Positions 15,687 to 23,157 of a stretch of 23,157 bases of DNA are shown here, one piece after another (the stretch's first letter is position 1; the number at the start of each line of letters is the position of its first letter). Both the position numbers and the translations under genes were made by a program. The stretch spans positions 1 through 23,157 of the forward strand of contig DJOW01000043.1 in the NCBI GenBank assembly GCA_002437305.1. Direction: 5' to 3'. Source of the DNA: Bacteroidales bacterium UBA6428 (lineage in GTDB: Bacteria; Bacteroidota; Bacteroidia; Bacteroidales; UBA932). Below the pieces are notes generated by a model. It searched no databases. It was not told the origin of the DNA and was given only the letters and a program-made list of their open reading frames with translations.

Positions 15687-17018
15687 TTATTTTTTGCCAT
15701 ACTCTGGATCTATCTTCCGGTCGGCAAGGAAGGTTACAACAACGGTCGCAATGCAGCAGACAATGACCATCCAGAAGAAGCCTTGGTAGCCAAGATACTC
15801 CTGCAGGAAGCCCGCGAACATCCCGGGTATCATCATGCTTAGCGCCATAAAACATGTGCAGAAAGCATAGTGGGAGGTTTTGAACTCGCCTTCGGAAAAG
15901 TACATCATGTAGAGCATGTAGGCTGTGAAGCCGAATCCATAGCCGAACTGCTCTATGGCGATGCAGGTGCAGATTGTCGCAAAGCTTGTCGGCTGTACCA
16001 TAGCCAGATAGACGAAGGACAGACATGGCAGCGTCATGAACGCGGCCATGATCCAAATGGATTTCTTAAGGCCGGTGCGGGAGGCGAGCAAGCCTCCGAA
16101 GATGCCTCCAAGGAGCAGGAATATCACGCCGAGCGTACCATAGGCGACGCCTACCTCCGCAGTCTGCATGCCAAGTCCGCCTGCCTCTCTGGCAGCCACA
16201 AGGAACGGGGTGCACATCTTGATGAGGAACGCCTCGGGGAGGCGGTAGCAAAGCATGAATATGATCGCGAGCCAAACACCCGGCTTTTTGAAATATGTCG
16301 TCACGGTGCGCCCGAACCCTTCAAAGATCTCAGTGACCTTGTTGCCTGAATCGTCTTGAATGTTAGGGACATCGGACTCCGGTTCCGGAATCGCGAAAGT
16401 GTGGTAGAGGGTCAACGCGGTAAGGAGCATGCCGGACCCTCCGATGGTCAGCTGCCAGGCAAGCGGAACGTTTCCTGTCCTTGTCTCGAGAAGTCCGGCC
16501 ACCGCGACGATGACTCCGTTACCGAAGACATTGGCGAGTCTGTAGAATGTGCTGCGTACTCCGACGAAAGCCGCCTGGCTGCTCTGGCTCTGTGCCAACA
16601 TATAGAATCCGTCAGCCGCTATGTCGTGCGTGGCTGAGGCGAATGCGGCGAAGACGAAAAGGATCATGGTGAAAGTGAAAAGGCTCATCGGCGTGGCACC
16701 GGCAGCTATGGATTCCGCTGACGGGTGCGGCATCGTGAGAGCCTGTACGACAAAGGCTACGGACATTATGATCTGCATCGTGATGATCCACCATCTCTTT
16801 GTCTTGATGATGTCCACAAAGGGGCTCCACAGGAACTTCAACGTCCAAGGGAGATAGAGCAGGGATGTGAACAAAGCCATCTGTCCGTTCGGAACACCCA
16901 ACTTTGCGAACATCAGCACCGAGACATTGTTGACTAAAAAATATGGGATGCCCTCAACGAAGTAGAGGGTAGGGATCCACAGCCATGGATTTCGTTTTGT
17001 AACATTAGAGTTATTCAT
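15687..17018 (-). CDS. ampG: AmpG-like MFS permease (muropeptide/amino-sugar import)
   Basis: A 443-aa protein with about 12 membrane helices, split 6+6 by a cytoplasmic loop near residues 215-240. It opens with PWLWIPTLYFVEGIPYFLVN and LLYLPWTLKFLWSPFVDIIK, the AmpG/SLC33-type N-terminal pattern, and has HDIAADGFYML in the fourth-to-fifth helix area. AmpG permeases import GlcNAc-anhydroMurNAc peptides in Proteobacteria. In Bacteroidota related permeases sit beside namZ and are thought to import wall-derived sugars. The gene ends four bases before namZ and begins 30 bases after the SpoIID fusion gene. The exact cargo (MurNAc, disaccharide or muropeptide) cannot be read from the sequence. Confidence 0.85.
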   Translation of the reverse strand: MNNSNVTKRNPWLWIPTLYFVEGIPYFLVNNVSVLMFAKLGVPNGQMALFTSLLYLPWTLKFLWSPFVDIIKTKRWWIITMQIIMSVAFVVQALTMPHPSAESIAAGATPMSLFTFTMILFVFAAFASATHDIAADGFYMLAQSQSSQAAFVGVRSTFYRLANVFGNGVIVAVAGLLETRTGNVPLAWQLTIGGSGMLLTALTLYHTFAIPEPESDVPNIQDDSGNKVTEIFEGFGRTVTTYFKKPGVWLAIIFMLCYRLPEAFLIKMCTPFLVAAREAGGLGMQTAEVGVAYGTLGVIFLLLGGIFGGLLASRTGLKKSIWIMAAFMTLPCLSFVYLAMVQPTSFATICTCIAIEQFGYGFGFTAYMLYMMYFSEGEFKTSHYAFCTCFMALSMMIPGMFAGFLQEYLGYQGFFWMVIVCCIATVVVTFLADRKIDPEYGKK

Positions 17019-17048
17019 TATGTGTTTGTTATGTTTGTGTTTGCCGTC

Positions 17049-19265
17049 TTATTTTCGTTTCAGTCCGCTGCCGGGATAGTAATGTGACAGAATCTGATCG
17101 AACGTGTAGCCTTTGCTGGCCATCACGGCGGCACCGATCTGGCAGAGCCCGACTCCGTGCCCCCAACCGGCTCCGTTGAGGATCAGTCTGTCGCCGTTCC
17201 ATCTTATCTCAAAGGCCGAACTCTTCAGGTGGGACTCGGACAGCCAACGGCGGATTATCAGTTCCTTGCCGATGATCATAGTCCTCTTGTCCCCCACGAC
17301 CTTCAGCTTCTTCAGCCTGCCGGAAGGCCCCCTCTCGATCGGGACAAGGTCCCGGATGACACCGAAGTCCACTCCGGAACGCCTCCGCACAAGATCGGAG
17401 ACCTCCGATCTGGAATATTCAGCCGTCCACCTGTAGAAGTCTTTTGTTTCCAAGTCGTAGTCATTGAGAACCTGCGAAAGGATGCTCTCGTCCTTCGTGT
17501 CACAGAACACTTCGCCCCCATCCACGCAGCCAGGCGTGTCTGGAAGGGCCTGGAGGTAAGGATAGTCTCTGTCCTCCCAGCAGGTGCTGAACAACTCCAT
17601 CCTGCCTCCACAGCATTTTGAAAAGCGGGTGTCGCAGATCTGACCCTCTGAGGTAAGGACGAGGCCCCAGGTCTGGTCTATTGCCTTTCGTACAGTCTCT
17701 CCCGCCGCCATGGTGAGGCCTTGGTAACGCTGACAGTGGTCATCGGCGCAGACATCGAACAGGGTGTGGTCCTCGTGATCGAACCATTTGATGTACTCTT
17801 CCTCTGCCGCCGGGGCTTTGGCCGAAGCCGCCGGCTGAGTCACGTCCTGCCCCGCATGCCCGGAGACCCGCCCCCGACGGTGCGCCATCTGGGTGATGAC
17901 CCAAGAGCGGGAAATGACAGCGTGCGCCTTGAGGAACTCAAGGCCGGCGGAGGCCTTCATCTCTGACGAGATCACACTCAGAAGATAATCCTCGACCCCG
18001 ACAACGTTCACCGCTGTGACCTTGTCTCCATCCACGATGAATTTCAGGGTGCCGGCAAACTTTTGGGTCACCTTCCTCTCCCAGTGGAAATCGACTCCTA
18101 TGGTAACTCCATAAAGGACGAACGATGGCTCCGCGAACATGGTCGCCTCGGTTTGCGCCTCAAAGACCAATTCATCGTAGAGCGCTCCGTTATAGGAGAC
18201 ACGGCCTCCGGAATATTCCACTTTCTGCAGTCCGGCTCCATCAGAGATTATCTCAAAGATTATCTCCTGTCCGCTCATTATCCCTACCTCCAGCCTGCAC
18301 TGGCTTCTGGTCAGCCTCCAGATGATCTCTTTTTCAGTCTCCGCGTCCACCGTCACCTCATTCACGACCTGTGAGAGCAGCGCGGAATCAAGCTTGTCGA
18401 AATCCTCTCTTTCGGGAGCCACATAGACACCGGCCATGTCAGCGCATCCCGGGCTCATGGAAAGATGATCCGGGCCTGCGGAAAAATAATTGTGCGGCCG
18501 ATGCTTTTCCCTGAACACCACAACCGATCGGTACTCGCCGCCATGATACCATGCGATAAGATTGAGTCTCGGTTCTCCGGATCCATCAGGGACGGGAGCG
18601 CAGTCCAGCAACCGGTAGAACAGTTTGGCGGTGGATTTCGCTGTCGTTCCACGGAGCGCGAAAACACCGCGGGCATATTCATTAAGATGGAACAGTCTTG
18701 CCTCCTTCACGCTCGTCAGGAATCGCAGCGCTCCGCCACAGTCTGTGTCAAACAGTCCGTCCACCCTGTTCTGGAGAGGCATCATCCCTTGCGGACAAGC
18801 CTGGAAATGCATGTGGTCAGGAGCGGACGCCCCGCTTTCCGGACCGTTGTAGAATCCAAGATAGCCATCGTGCGCCTTGACGAAGTCCAGGAGATCCTGA
18901 TAACGGTGCCAGATGGACTGTGGCGTGTGCTCAAAACTCGAGATGACCAGATGCGATGGAAAAATCGGGTACGGATTCAGGGTTATGCGGTATTTCCGGC
19001 CTTTGCGCCCTTCGAACTCCATGTTGGTCTGCTCGGCGGGGCGATTCCCGGGACAAAGGAAACAAGGCCGCTCACTTATTGACTTCTTGTCAAGAGCCGC
19101 CTCCGAAGAGATCTTGCGGCAAGGATTGAACTGGACTATGACTTCCAGATCTCCCACGGCAAAACGCTTGGTCCCGGCTCTCTTGAGATCACGGTAATTC
19201 CCGGCGGCAAGCGGCCAGACCGAAAGCTGGTCCCTGATGAATTTGTCAATTTGGTGATTGTCCAT
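17049..19265 (-). CDS. DUF4922-like (HIT/GalT-like) domain fused to a SpoIID/LytB domain
   Basis: A 738-aa two-part protein. Residues about 1-310 resemble DUF4922 and the HIT/Ap4A-phosphorylase/GalT fold. There is a Cys pair CFLC at 68-71, a NPYPIFPSHLVI strand at 97-108 and the motif GPESGASAPDHMHFQACPQG at 141-160, with His151 and His153 in the place of the HIT catalytic histidines. Residues about 325-738 are SpoIID-like: LLSVISSEMKASAG with candidate catalytic Glu435, CADDHCQRYQG at 506-516 (the His/Cys zinc area in SpoIID), MELFSTCWEDRDYPYL at 556-571, and the C-terminal GAGWGHGVGLCQIGA at 698-712. SpoIID proteins are lytic transglycosylases acting on peptide-free glycan. No signal peptide or membrane helix is visible, so the fusion appears cytoplasmic, which is odd for a wall enzyme. 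Its start overlaps the NUDIX stop by one base (TAATG). Confidence 0.82.
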   Translation of the reverse strand: MDNHQIDKFIRDQLSVWPLAAGNYRDLKRAGTKRFAVGDLEVIVQFNPCRKISSEAALDKKSISERPCFLCPGNRPAEQTNMEFEGRKGRKYRITLNPYPIFPSHLVISSFEHTPQSIWHRYQDLLDFVKAHDGYLGFYNGPESGASAPDHMHFQACPQGMMPLQNRVDGLFDTDCGGALRFLTSVKEARLFHLNEYARGVFALRGTTAKSTAKLFYRLLDCAPVPDGSGEPRLNLIAWYHGGEYRSVVVFREKHRPHNYFSAGPDHLSMSPGCADMAGVYVAPEREDFDKLDSALLSQVVNEVTVDAETEKEIIWRLTRSQCRLEVGIMSGQEIIFEIISDGAGLQKVEYSGGRVSYNGALYDELVFEAQTEATMFAEPSFVLYGVTIGVDFHWERKVTQKFAGTLKFIVDGDKVTAVNVVGVEDYLLSVISSEMKASAGLEFLKAHAVISRSWVITQMAHRRGRVSGHAGQDVTQPAASAKAPAAEEEYIKWFDHEDHTLFDVCADDHCQRYQGLTMAAGETVRKAIDQTWGLVLTSEGQICDTRFSKCCGGRMELFSTCWEDRDYPYLQALPDTPGCVDGGEVFCDTKDESILSQVLNDYDLETKDFYRWTAEYSRSEVSDLVRRRSGVDFGVIRDLVPIERGPSGRLKKLKVVGDKRTMIIGKELIIRRWLSESHLKSSAFEIRWNGDRLILNGAGWGHGVGLCQIGAAVMASKGYTFDQILSHYYPGSGLKRK

Positions 19266-19855
19266 TAGAGCAATGCAAGTAAAGTGTCTTTTATGTCCTT
19301 GAACTCGTGTTCAAAATTCGGTGTGAACACCCCCATGCCGAGACTCGATCCGATTTCCGGCATGCTCCAGTAACGTCCTTCCGTGACCTCATCATGATCC
19401 GGCCGCAAAACAAAATCTCCGACCACTGCGAAAACGTTCACCAGCTCTTTCTCGCGGGCAGACTCCCAAACGTAGGATTTCAAGTAAACCGGATTGAAAT
19501 CCTTGAACCCCAATTCCTCTGACGCCTCCCTGTAAAGCGCCTCCTCCAGGCCCTCGCCGTAGTCGACATGGCCACCGACCGCCGTGTCCCAACGTCCGGG
19601 GAGAAGATCCTTGCTCATTGAGCGCTTCTGGAGGTACAACATCCCGGCACGGTTGATTATGTGCAGATGAACCACTGGATGCATCAGCTTGGAGCCATTG
19701 TGCACCGAAAGCCTTGTGGCCTGGCCGATCACAAGGCCGTTGGCCTCTACGACAGGCACCATCTCGCCCCCGGGACGGAGCACTTCACCAGGGTTGTCAG
19801 CCGAAGGCAACGGCAGAAGCGGTGCCGGGGAAACCGGATAGATCAGGCCGAACAT
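19265..19855 (-). CDS. NUDIX hydrolase
   Basis: A 196-aa protein with a complete Nudix box GHVDYGEGLEEALYREASEELGF (G95, E101, R109-E110, E113-E114). The domain begins at about residue 58 (LMHPVVHLHIINRAGMLYLQKR) and is preceded by an extension with EANGLVIGQATRLSVHNG, reminiscent of the YfcD/IDI-like NUDIX group. Substrates of this group are poorly defined; a nucleotide-sugar or other diphosphate is possible. The start is set at the ATG 19855, four bases after the transporter stop; the frame extends further only from a TTG inside that gene. The stop codon overlaps the start of the SpoIID fusion gene. Confidence 0.88.
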   Translation of the reverse strand: MFGLIYPVSPAPLLPLPSADNPGEVLRPGGEMVPVVEANGLVIGQATRLSVHNGSKLMHPVVHLHIINRAGMLYLQKRSMSKDLLPGRWDTAVGGHVDYGEGLEEALYREASEELGFKDFNPVYLKSYVWESAREKELVNVFAVVGDFVLRPDHDEVTEGRYWSMPEIGSSLGMGVFTPNFEHEFKDIKDTLLALL

Positions 19856-19859
19856 AATG

Positions 19860-21545
19860 TCATGCAATGGCAAGAAGGATCAGCAGCTGGGCGACAAGCA
19901 CCCTCATGAACATTGACAGAGGGTAGACTGTGGCGTAGTTAACAGACGGATAATCTGTTCCGTAGGCTCCTTGGGTGAAGGCCAGGACCGCAGGGTCTGT
20001 GGTGCCTCCTGAAATGAGACCGCAGATCTGGTAGAAATTCAGTTTGCAGACATACCTTGCGATCAGTCCGATGGCGCAGACCGGAATGAATGTGATCAGC
20101 GCACCGTACAAAATCCACCAATAACCTCCGCCAAGAATAGAGCTTACAAAATTCTGTCCGGCGCCGAGACCGACGGCGGCCATGAAGAAGGATATTCCCA
20201 TTTCCCTCACCATCAGGTTCGCGCTTTGCGTCGTGTAGGTTGTAATCTTCCACTTAGGGCCGAAATAGCCGAGCAGGATCGCTATGATCAACGGTCCGCC
20301 TGCGAGACCGAGCTTGATAGGCTGGGGAATCCCGGGGATCGCGATCGGAATGGAACCGAAGATCACACCTACCGCTATCCCGAAGAAAATCGGAATCAGG
20401 TTCGGCCGGTTTAGGGTCGAGGTCTGGTTGCCCACCAGATTGGCCACCTCCTCTATTCCAAGCTCCGGTCCGACGACTCTCAGAACATCGCCCATCTGAA
20501 GGATAAGGTTAGGCCGCGCCACGAGACCGACACCGGACCTTATGACACGGGTTACGCTTACTCCGTAGTTGGCCCTTATGTTCAAGGTCCGCAGCGTCAC
20601 TCCAGTCAATGAGGATTTGGTGACGGTGATCTTCCTGTTGACCATCTTTGCGTCGAGCTGTTCCCAGTCCTGGAGATGCATAGGCACCTCCTCACCAAAA
20701 GTGATCCTCACGGAATCCACGTTTCTCTGTGACGTGACAATCAGCAGTTTGTCTCCTTTTTGAAGGATTGTGTCCGGTCCAGGAATGGACATGAGCCCAT
20801 TCCTGAGAATCCTTGAGACCACAATCGAATTGTCAAGATCCTTCGTGGCGTCCTTTATGGTAAGCCCGAAAACCGCCGGGTTCTCGACCTCGCAATGCAT
20901 GCGCCTGGCCACATCCTCACTGTTGTCAGCGCTGTCAAGCTCTTCCTTCTCCGCATCCAGGTTCACTTTGAACAAGGCCTTGAAAAACATTATCAGACCG
21001 ATCACAAGCAGCACTCCCAAAGGATAGGCGACAGCATACGCGGATGCCAGTCCGGAAGTCGATGACGCGATGTCAGACGCAAGATAGTTCTCAGCGCGCA
21101 TCGAGTCGGCCATCGTCTGCTGGGCGGCTCCAAGTCCAGGAGTGTTTGTCACGGCGCCGGACATCACGCCGACCATCGTCTTTAGATCCTCTCCCGTAAT
21201 GAAATGGATCACCACAGTCACTCCGACGGCAAGAAGCACAAGGGCAACGGCCAGCAGGTTCAACTGCATGCCGCCCTTCCGGAACGAGTGGAAGAATCCT
21301 GGACCGACCTGAAGTCCTATAGAGAACACAAAAAGGATCAATCCGAAATCTTTCATGAAACTGAGCACCGTGGCGTCCACTCTGAGACCGAAATGGCTCA
21401 AAAGGATCGCGACGAACAGAATCCATGTGGAACCGATGGAAATGCCTTTTATCTTGAATTTGCCAAGATAAAGCCCTACCGCGATGACAACCGCGAAAAC
21501 CAGAATGGAATGGGCGATTCCAGCCCCTGAAAACAAATCACGCAT
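19860..21545 (-). CDS. AspT/YidE/YbjL-family transporter with two RCK_C (TrkA-C) domains
   Basis: A 561-aa membrane protein made of two membrane halves with matching motifs: SGAVTNTPGLGAAQ at 129-142 and SGGTTDPAVLAF at 512-523. Between them a cytoplasmic part carries two TrkA-C-like units (about 218-290 and 303-375, each with a GDxL(L/R)(I/V)V strand). This is the layout of the AspT aspartate:alanine exchanger and the E. coli YidE/YbjL proteins. It probably moves a small anion across the inner membrane; the substrate is unknown. The start is set at ATG 21545, five bases after the thioesterase stop. An 11-residue extension exists only from a GTG inside that gene. Being in the salvage operon, it could carry a wall-derived amino acid (inference). 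Confidence 0.85.
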   Translation of the reverse strand: MRDLFSGAGIAHSILVFAVVIAVGLYLGKFKIKGISIGSTWILFVAILLSHFGLRVDATVLSFMKDFGLILFVFSIGLQVGPGFFHSFRKGGMQLNLLAVALVLLAVGVTVVIHFITGEDLKTMVGVMSGAVTNTPGLGAAQQTMADSMRAENYLASDIASSTSGLASAYAVAYPLGVLLVIGLIMFFKALFKVNLDAEKEELDSADNSEDVARRMHCEVENPAVFGLTIKDATKDLDNSIVVSRILRNGLMSIPGPDTILQKGDKLLIVTSQRNVDSVRITFGEEVPMHLQDWEQLDAKMVNRKITVTKSSLTGVTLRTLNIRANYGVSVTRVIRSGVGLVARPNLILQMGDVLRVVGPELGIEEVANLVGNQTSTLNRPNLIPIFFGIAVGVIFGSIPIAIPGIPQPIKLGLAGGPLIIAILLGYFGPKWKITTYTTQSANLMVREMGISFFMAAVGLGAGQNFVSSILGGGYWWILYGALITFIPVCAIGLIARYVCKLNFYQICGLISGGTTDPAVLAFTQGAYGTDYPSVNYATVYPLSMFMRVLVAQLLILLAIA

Positions 21546-21550
21546 GCCAT

Positions 21551-22336
21551 TTAAAAATCTATCCGTGCGCAGAAGCACGGTTTGTCTTCAATCATACCTT
21601 CTATGAAATAAGTCCTGCGTCCGTCTAATTCCTCACGGCATCGGAATATTCTCACGACCTCGCCAGGCTTGGTCTCCTTGATGAAATTGATGCTGACGCT
21701 CTTCACAGGACCGCCGGACACTTCCGTGTAGTCTATGCTGTCCATGGCCCAGACAACATAGCGAGCGTTGTTGGTGTGCCCGTTCACATCGATGTCTGAA
21801 TATGCCACCTTGTGACAGCCAACCTCCTCCACCGGGATATTCTTAGGCATCGTGACCTTTCCGCAAGGGAACTGTATGGCGCTGTCCGGGCACTGGGTAG
21901 CCGTCGGCACCATATCAAGAACCTCCTCGCTGCGAACCAGCCTTCTGGTCTGGACATTCATCACGATCCACGAGGAGGTGCAGAGCACAAGAGCCTTTGA
22001 TTTGTCCGCCAGGTCAGTGTCTCCACGCCTTCGGAGCTCGAAGTCTCGAAGAAAGAACAAACCGTCAAGGCCTTTGTGCCATGTGTACAAAGTAGTCTCG
22101 TCAGTCCACTTCGGAGGATCCGGAAAATCAATCCGCATTCTGGAGAGGACCCAGGCCGTGTGGTGTTTCTGAAGGTCATCGTAGCCAAAATGCAGTGCCT
22201 GGGCCGCAAGATACGCCATTTCCTGGGCATGATCCATGAACGCAGCCGGCTTAAGGCGGAAAGACGCGTCCGTGTCGTAGCACGGGATCGTCATGTCCGT
22301 ACTGAATCTGTTTTCCGAAACGTTAACTTTTTCCAT
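21551..22336 (-). CDS. Acyl-ACP thioesterase (FatA/FatB-like)
   Basis: A 261-aa protein consisting of two hotdog units. The first has AAFMDHAQEMAYLAAQALHF and WVLSRMRIDF. The second holds the catalytic stretch YSDIDVNGHTNNARYVVW, with Asp183, Asn185 and His187 in the positions used by plant and bacterial acyl-ACP thioesterases. These enzymes release free fatty acids from acyl-carrier protein in the cytoplasm. It starts four bases after the HU-like gene and precedes the AspT-type gene by five bases. ATG at 22336 is the natural start; Met15 would cut into the first strand. Confidence 0.92.
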   Translation of the reverse strand: MEKVNVSENRFSTDMTIPCYDTDASFRLKPAAFMDHAQEMAYLAAQALHFGYDDLQKHHTAWVLSRMRIDFPDPPKWTDETTLYTWHKGLDGLFFLRDFELRRRGDTDLADKSKALVLCTSSWIVMNVQTRRLVRSEEVLDMVPTATQCPDSAIQFPCGKVTMPKNIPVEEVGCHKVAYSDIDVNGHTNNARYVVWAMDSIDYTEVSGGPVKSVSINFIKETKPGEVVRIFRCREELDGRRTYFIEGMIEDKPCFCARIDF

Positions 22337-22340
22337 TGTC

Positions 22341-23114
22341 CTAATAATTAATGATTCTCAGCTCTTCAGGTGTGTAAAGAATCGAATCGACAAAATCCGG
22401 CGCAAGGTCGGAAAGAAGCACGAAGGCTCCCAGCAATAGCGCCGCAGCACCCGCCACGCATGCCAAAGCGATCAGCGGGATCCTGACTGTCCTGCGGACA
22501 CTCCGCACGCCTCTGCCTTTCAGCCTCAATGCATGGCCGGCCGGCTTCTCCGATGCCCCCTCGCCGCTTGCCACCTCCGCCTCACCGCTTCCTTTTCCGG
22601 TTCCGGAGGGGCCGGTGACAAGCTCAACCTTTCCCACTTTCATTTCCTTGATCGCGGCCGCGCTGCGGGCCACCTCATCCACGGTCTCCTCATGTGTCTT
22701 AAGGGACACCGGCTCCAAACCCACCCCGTAAGGATAAATGTCCAGATCCTCGTCCGCGATGAAGAAGAAAGTGTTCTCCTTGGTCGCCCTCAGGCGTCCA
22801 AGTCCCGGGAACACTACAACTTTCTTGGACTGAAGGGTTGCCCTCAACCCGGAGATGAACTCATCCAGAATCCTCCCGGAAGTCTCAAGATCCATGGCGT
22901 TTGTCTCGGCGTAAAACTCAGCGAGCATCGTCGCGTTCCCCGTCCCACGCTGCCGGAAATAGAGTTTTCGGTAAGGGGGATTGATGGTGTACCCTTTGTC
23001 AGAAAAGGTAGAAGGCATCACCTCGGAGACAAAAGTCCCCAAGCCTGGTAACGCAACTTCATCATTGTCAAGAATCAAGCTCTTGACCATCTCCGAAAAC
23101 AAATCTATGTCCAT
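22341..23114 (-). CDS. Membrane-anchored HU/CCDC81-like domain protein
   Basis: A 257-aa protein with two HU-like units. Each has an I/L-rich helix followed by a PGLG turn: VALPGLGTFV at 20-29 and VVFPGLGRLRA at 100-110. This fits the CCDC81-like prokaryotic HU domain pair of Bacteroidota. A Gly/Ser/Glu-rich linker (about 160-200), a basic patch (RLKGRGVRSVRRTVR, 197-211), one membrane helix (about 212-236) and a short tail follow. Many relatives carry a C-terminal SPOR domain that binds denuded peptidoglycan; none is seen here. By topology the HU domains should face the cytoplasm. ATG 23114 is chosen because the longer frame starts at a TTG that overlaps a promoter box. It is the first gene of the long operon. 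Confidence 0.82.
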   Translation of the reverse strand: MDIDLFSEMVKSLILDNDEVALPGLGTFVSEVMPSTFSDKGYTINPPYRKLYFRQRGTGNATMLAEFYAETNAMDLETSGRILDEFISGLRATLQSKKVVVFPGLGRLRATKENTFFFIADEDLDIYPYGVGLEPVSLKTHEETVDEVARSAAAIKEMKVGKVELVTGPSGTGKGSGEAEVASGEGASEKPAGHALRLKGRGVRSVRRTVRIPLIALACVAGAAALLLGAFVLLSDLAPDFVDSILYTPEELRIINY

Positions 23115-23137
23115 TTTCCTTCTCCGAGAAATCCTCA

Positions 23138-23145
23138 CAAAGGTA
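23138..23145 (-). promoter_or_regulatory. -7 box of the long salvage operon
   Basis: The minus strand reads TACCTTTG, an exact match to TAnnTTTG, ending 23 bases before the ATG of the HU-like gene. The matching -33 TTTG would lie just past the window edge and cannot be checked. Its position supports the short start (23114) for that gene and a transcript covering the eleven genes down to mscL. Confidence 0.55.
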
Positions 23146-23157
23146 CACAAAAAAAAC

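Larger units (their letters stand above)
10257..23145 (-). other. Probable 11-gene operon with a peptidoglycan salvage core
   Basis: All genes run on the minus strand with gaps, in order of transcription, of 4, 5, 4, -1, 30, 4, 20, 13, 0 and 2 bases. There is no terminator-like hairpin with a T-tract in any gap. The core functions namZ, ampG-like, amgK-rapZ and murU form a linked pathway from wall fragments to UDP-MurNAc. The other members (HU-like, thioesterase, AspT-like, NUDIX, DUF4922-SpoIID, DUF6515-like, MscL) have no proven link but several concern the envelope. Co-transcription is inferred from spacing only. Confidence 0.7.

Noticed and set aside
14657..15766. Open plus-strand frame of 369 codons
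   Set aside because: It lies entirely antisense to namZ and the end of the ampG-like gene, its product has no recognisable domain or signal, and the opposite strand carries clear family motifs.
19856..19873. Longer NUDIX start overlapping the transporter gene
   Set aside because: The upstream start is TTG within the transporter; the ATG at 19855 has the usual four-base spacing seen across this operon.
22587..22613. P-loop-like GPSGTGKG in the HU-like protein
   Set aside because: It lies in a Gly/Ser-rich linker, lacks the Ser/Thr after the Lys, and has no following nucleotide-binding fold.

Overview
The window looks like a chromosomal stretch from a member of the Bacteroidota, most likely order Bacteroidales. 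The evidence is a SusC/RagA TonB-linked receptor driven by an ECF sigma/FecR pair, a NigD-like lipoprotein, A-rich translation starts with weak Shine-Dalgarno sites, and several matches to the Bacteroidales -7 box TAnnTTTG. Base composition is moderately GC (by eye just above 50%). I cannot name genus or family. I saw no tRNA, rRNA, CRISPR array, transposase or phage gene. No stretch longer than about 215 bases lacks a gene.

Left part (1-5150). A minus-strand set runs ECF sigma factor -> FecR-type anti-sigma factor -> the first two thirds of a SusC-like receptor that carries an STN signalling domain and leaves the window at base 1. A hairpin lies between the sigma and anti-sigma genes. A secreted SGNH/GDSL hydrolase is divergently transcribed and ends in a strong intrinsic terminator.

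Middle part (5152-10318). A second minus-strand regulatory operon encodes a NigD-like lipoprotein, an ECF sigma factor and a long protein that joins an anti-sigma-like cytoplasmic head and a membrane helix to an outer-membrane beta-barrel. A 30-bp direct repeat copies the 3' end of the barrel gene just past its stop codon. Divergent from this lie an NhaC-family Na+/H+ antiporter and an overlapping AraC-family regulator on the plus strand.

Right part (10257-23145). Eleven minus-strand genes, spaced from -1 to 30 bases apart, look like one operon starting from a TACCTTTG box at the right edge. In order: a membrane-anchored HU/CCDC81-like protein, an acyl-ACP thioesterase, an AspT/YidE-type transporter, a NUDIX hydrolase, a fusion of a HIT/GalT-like (DUF4922-like) domain with a SpoIID domain, an AmpG-like MFS permease, the exo-N-acetylmuramidase NamZ (DUF1343), a Ser/Arg-rich secreted DUF6515-like protein, an AmgK-like sugar kinase fused to a RapZ C-terminal domain, a MurU-like nucleotidyltransferase and MscL. 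The core reads as a peptidoglycan salvage route. NamZ would free MurNAc outside the cytoplasm, the permease would import wall fragments, AmgK would make MurNAc-1-phosphate and MurU would make UDP-MurNAc. The two chimeric enzymes (DUF4922-SpoIID and AmgK-RapZ) are the most interesting items. The last gene, mscL, overlaps the 3' end of the AraC-type gene by 62 bases on the opposite strand.
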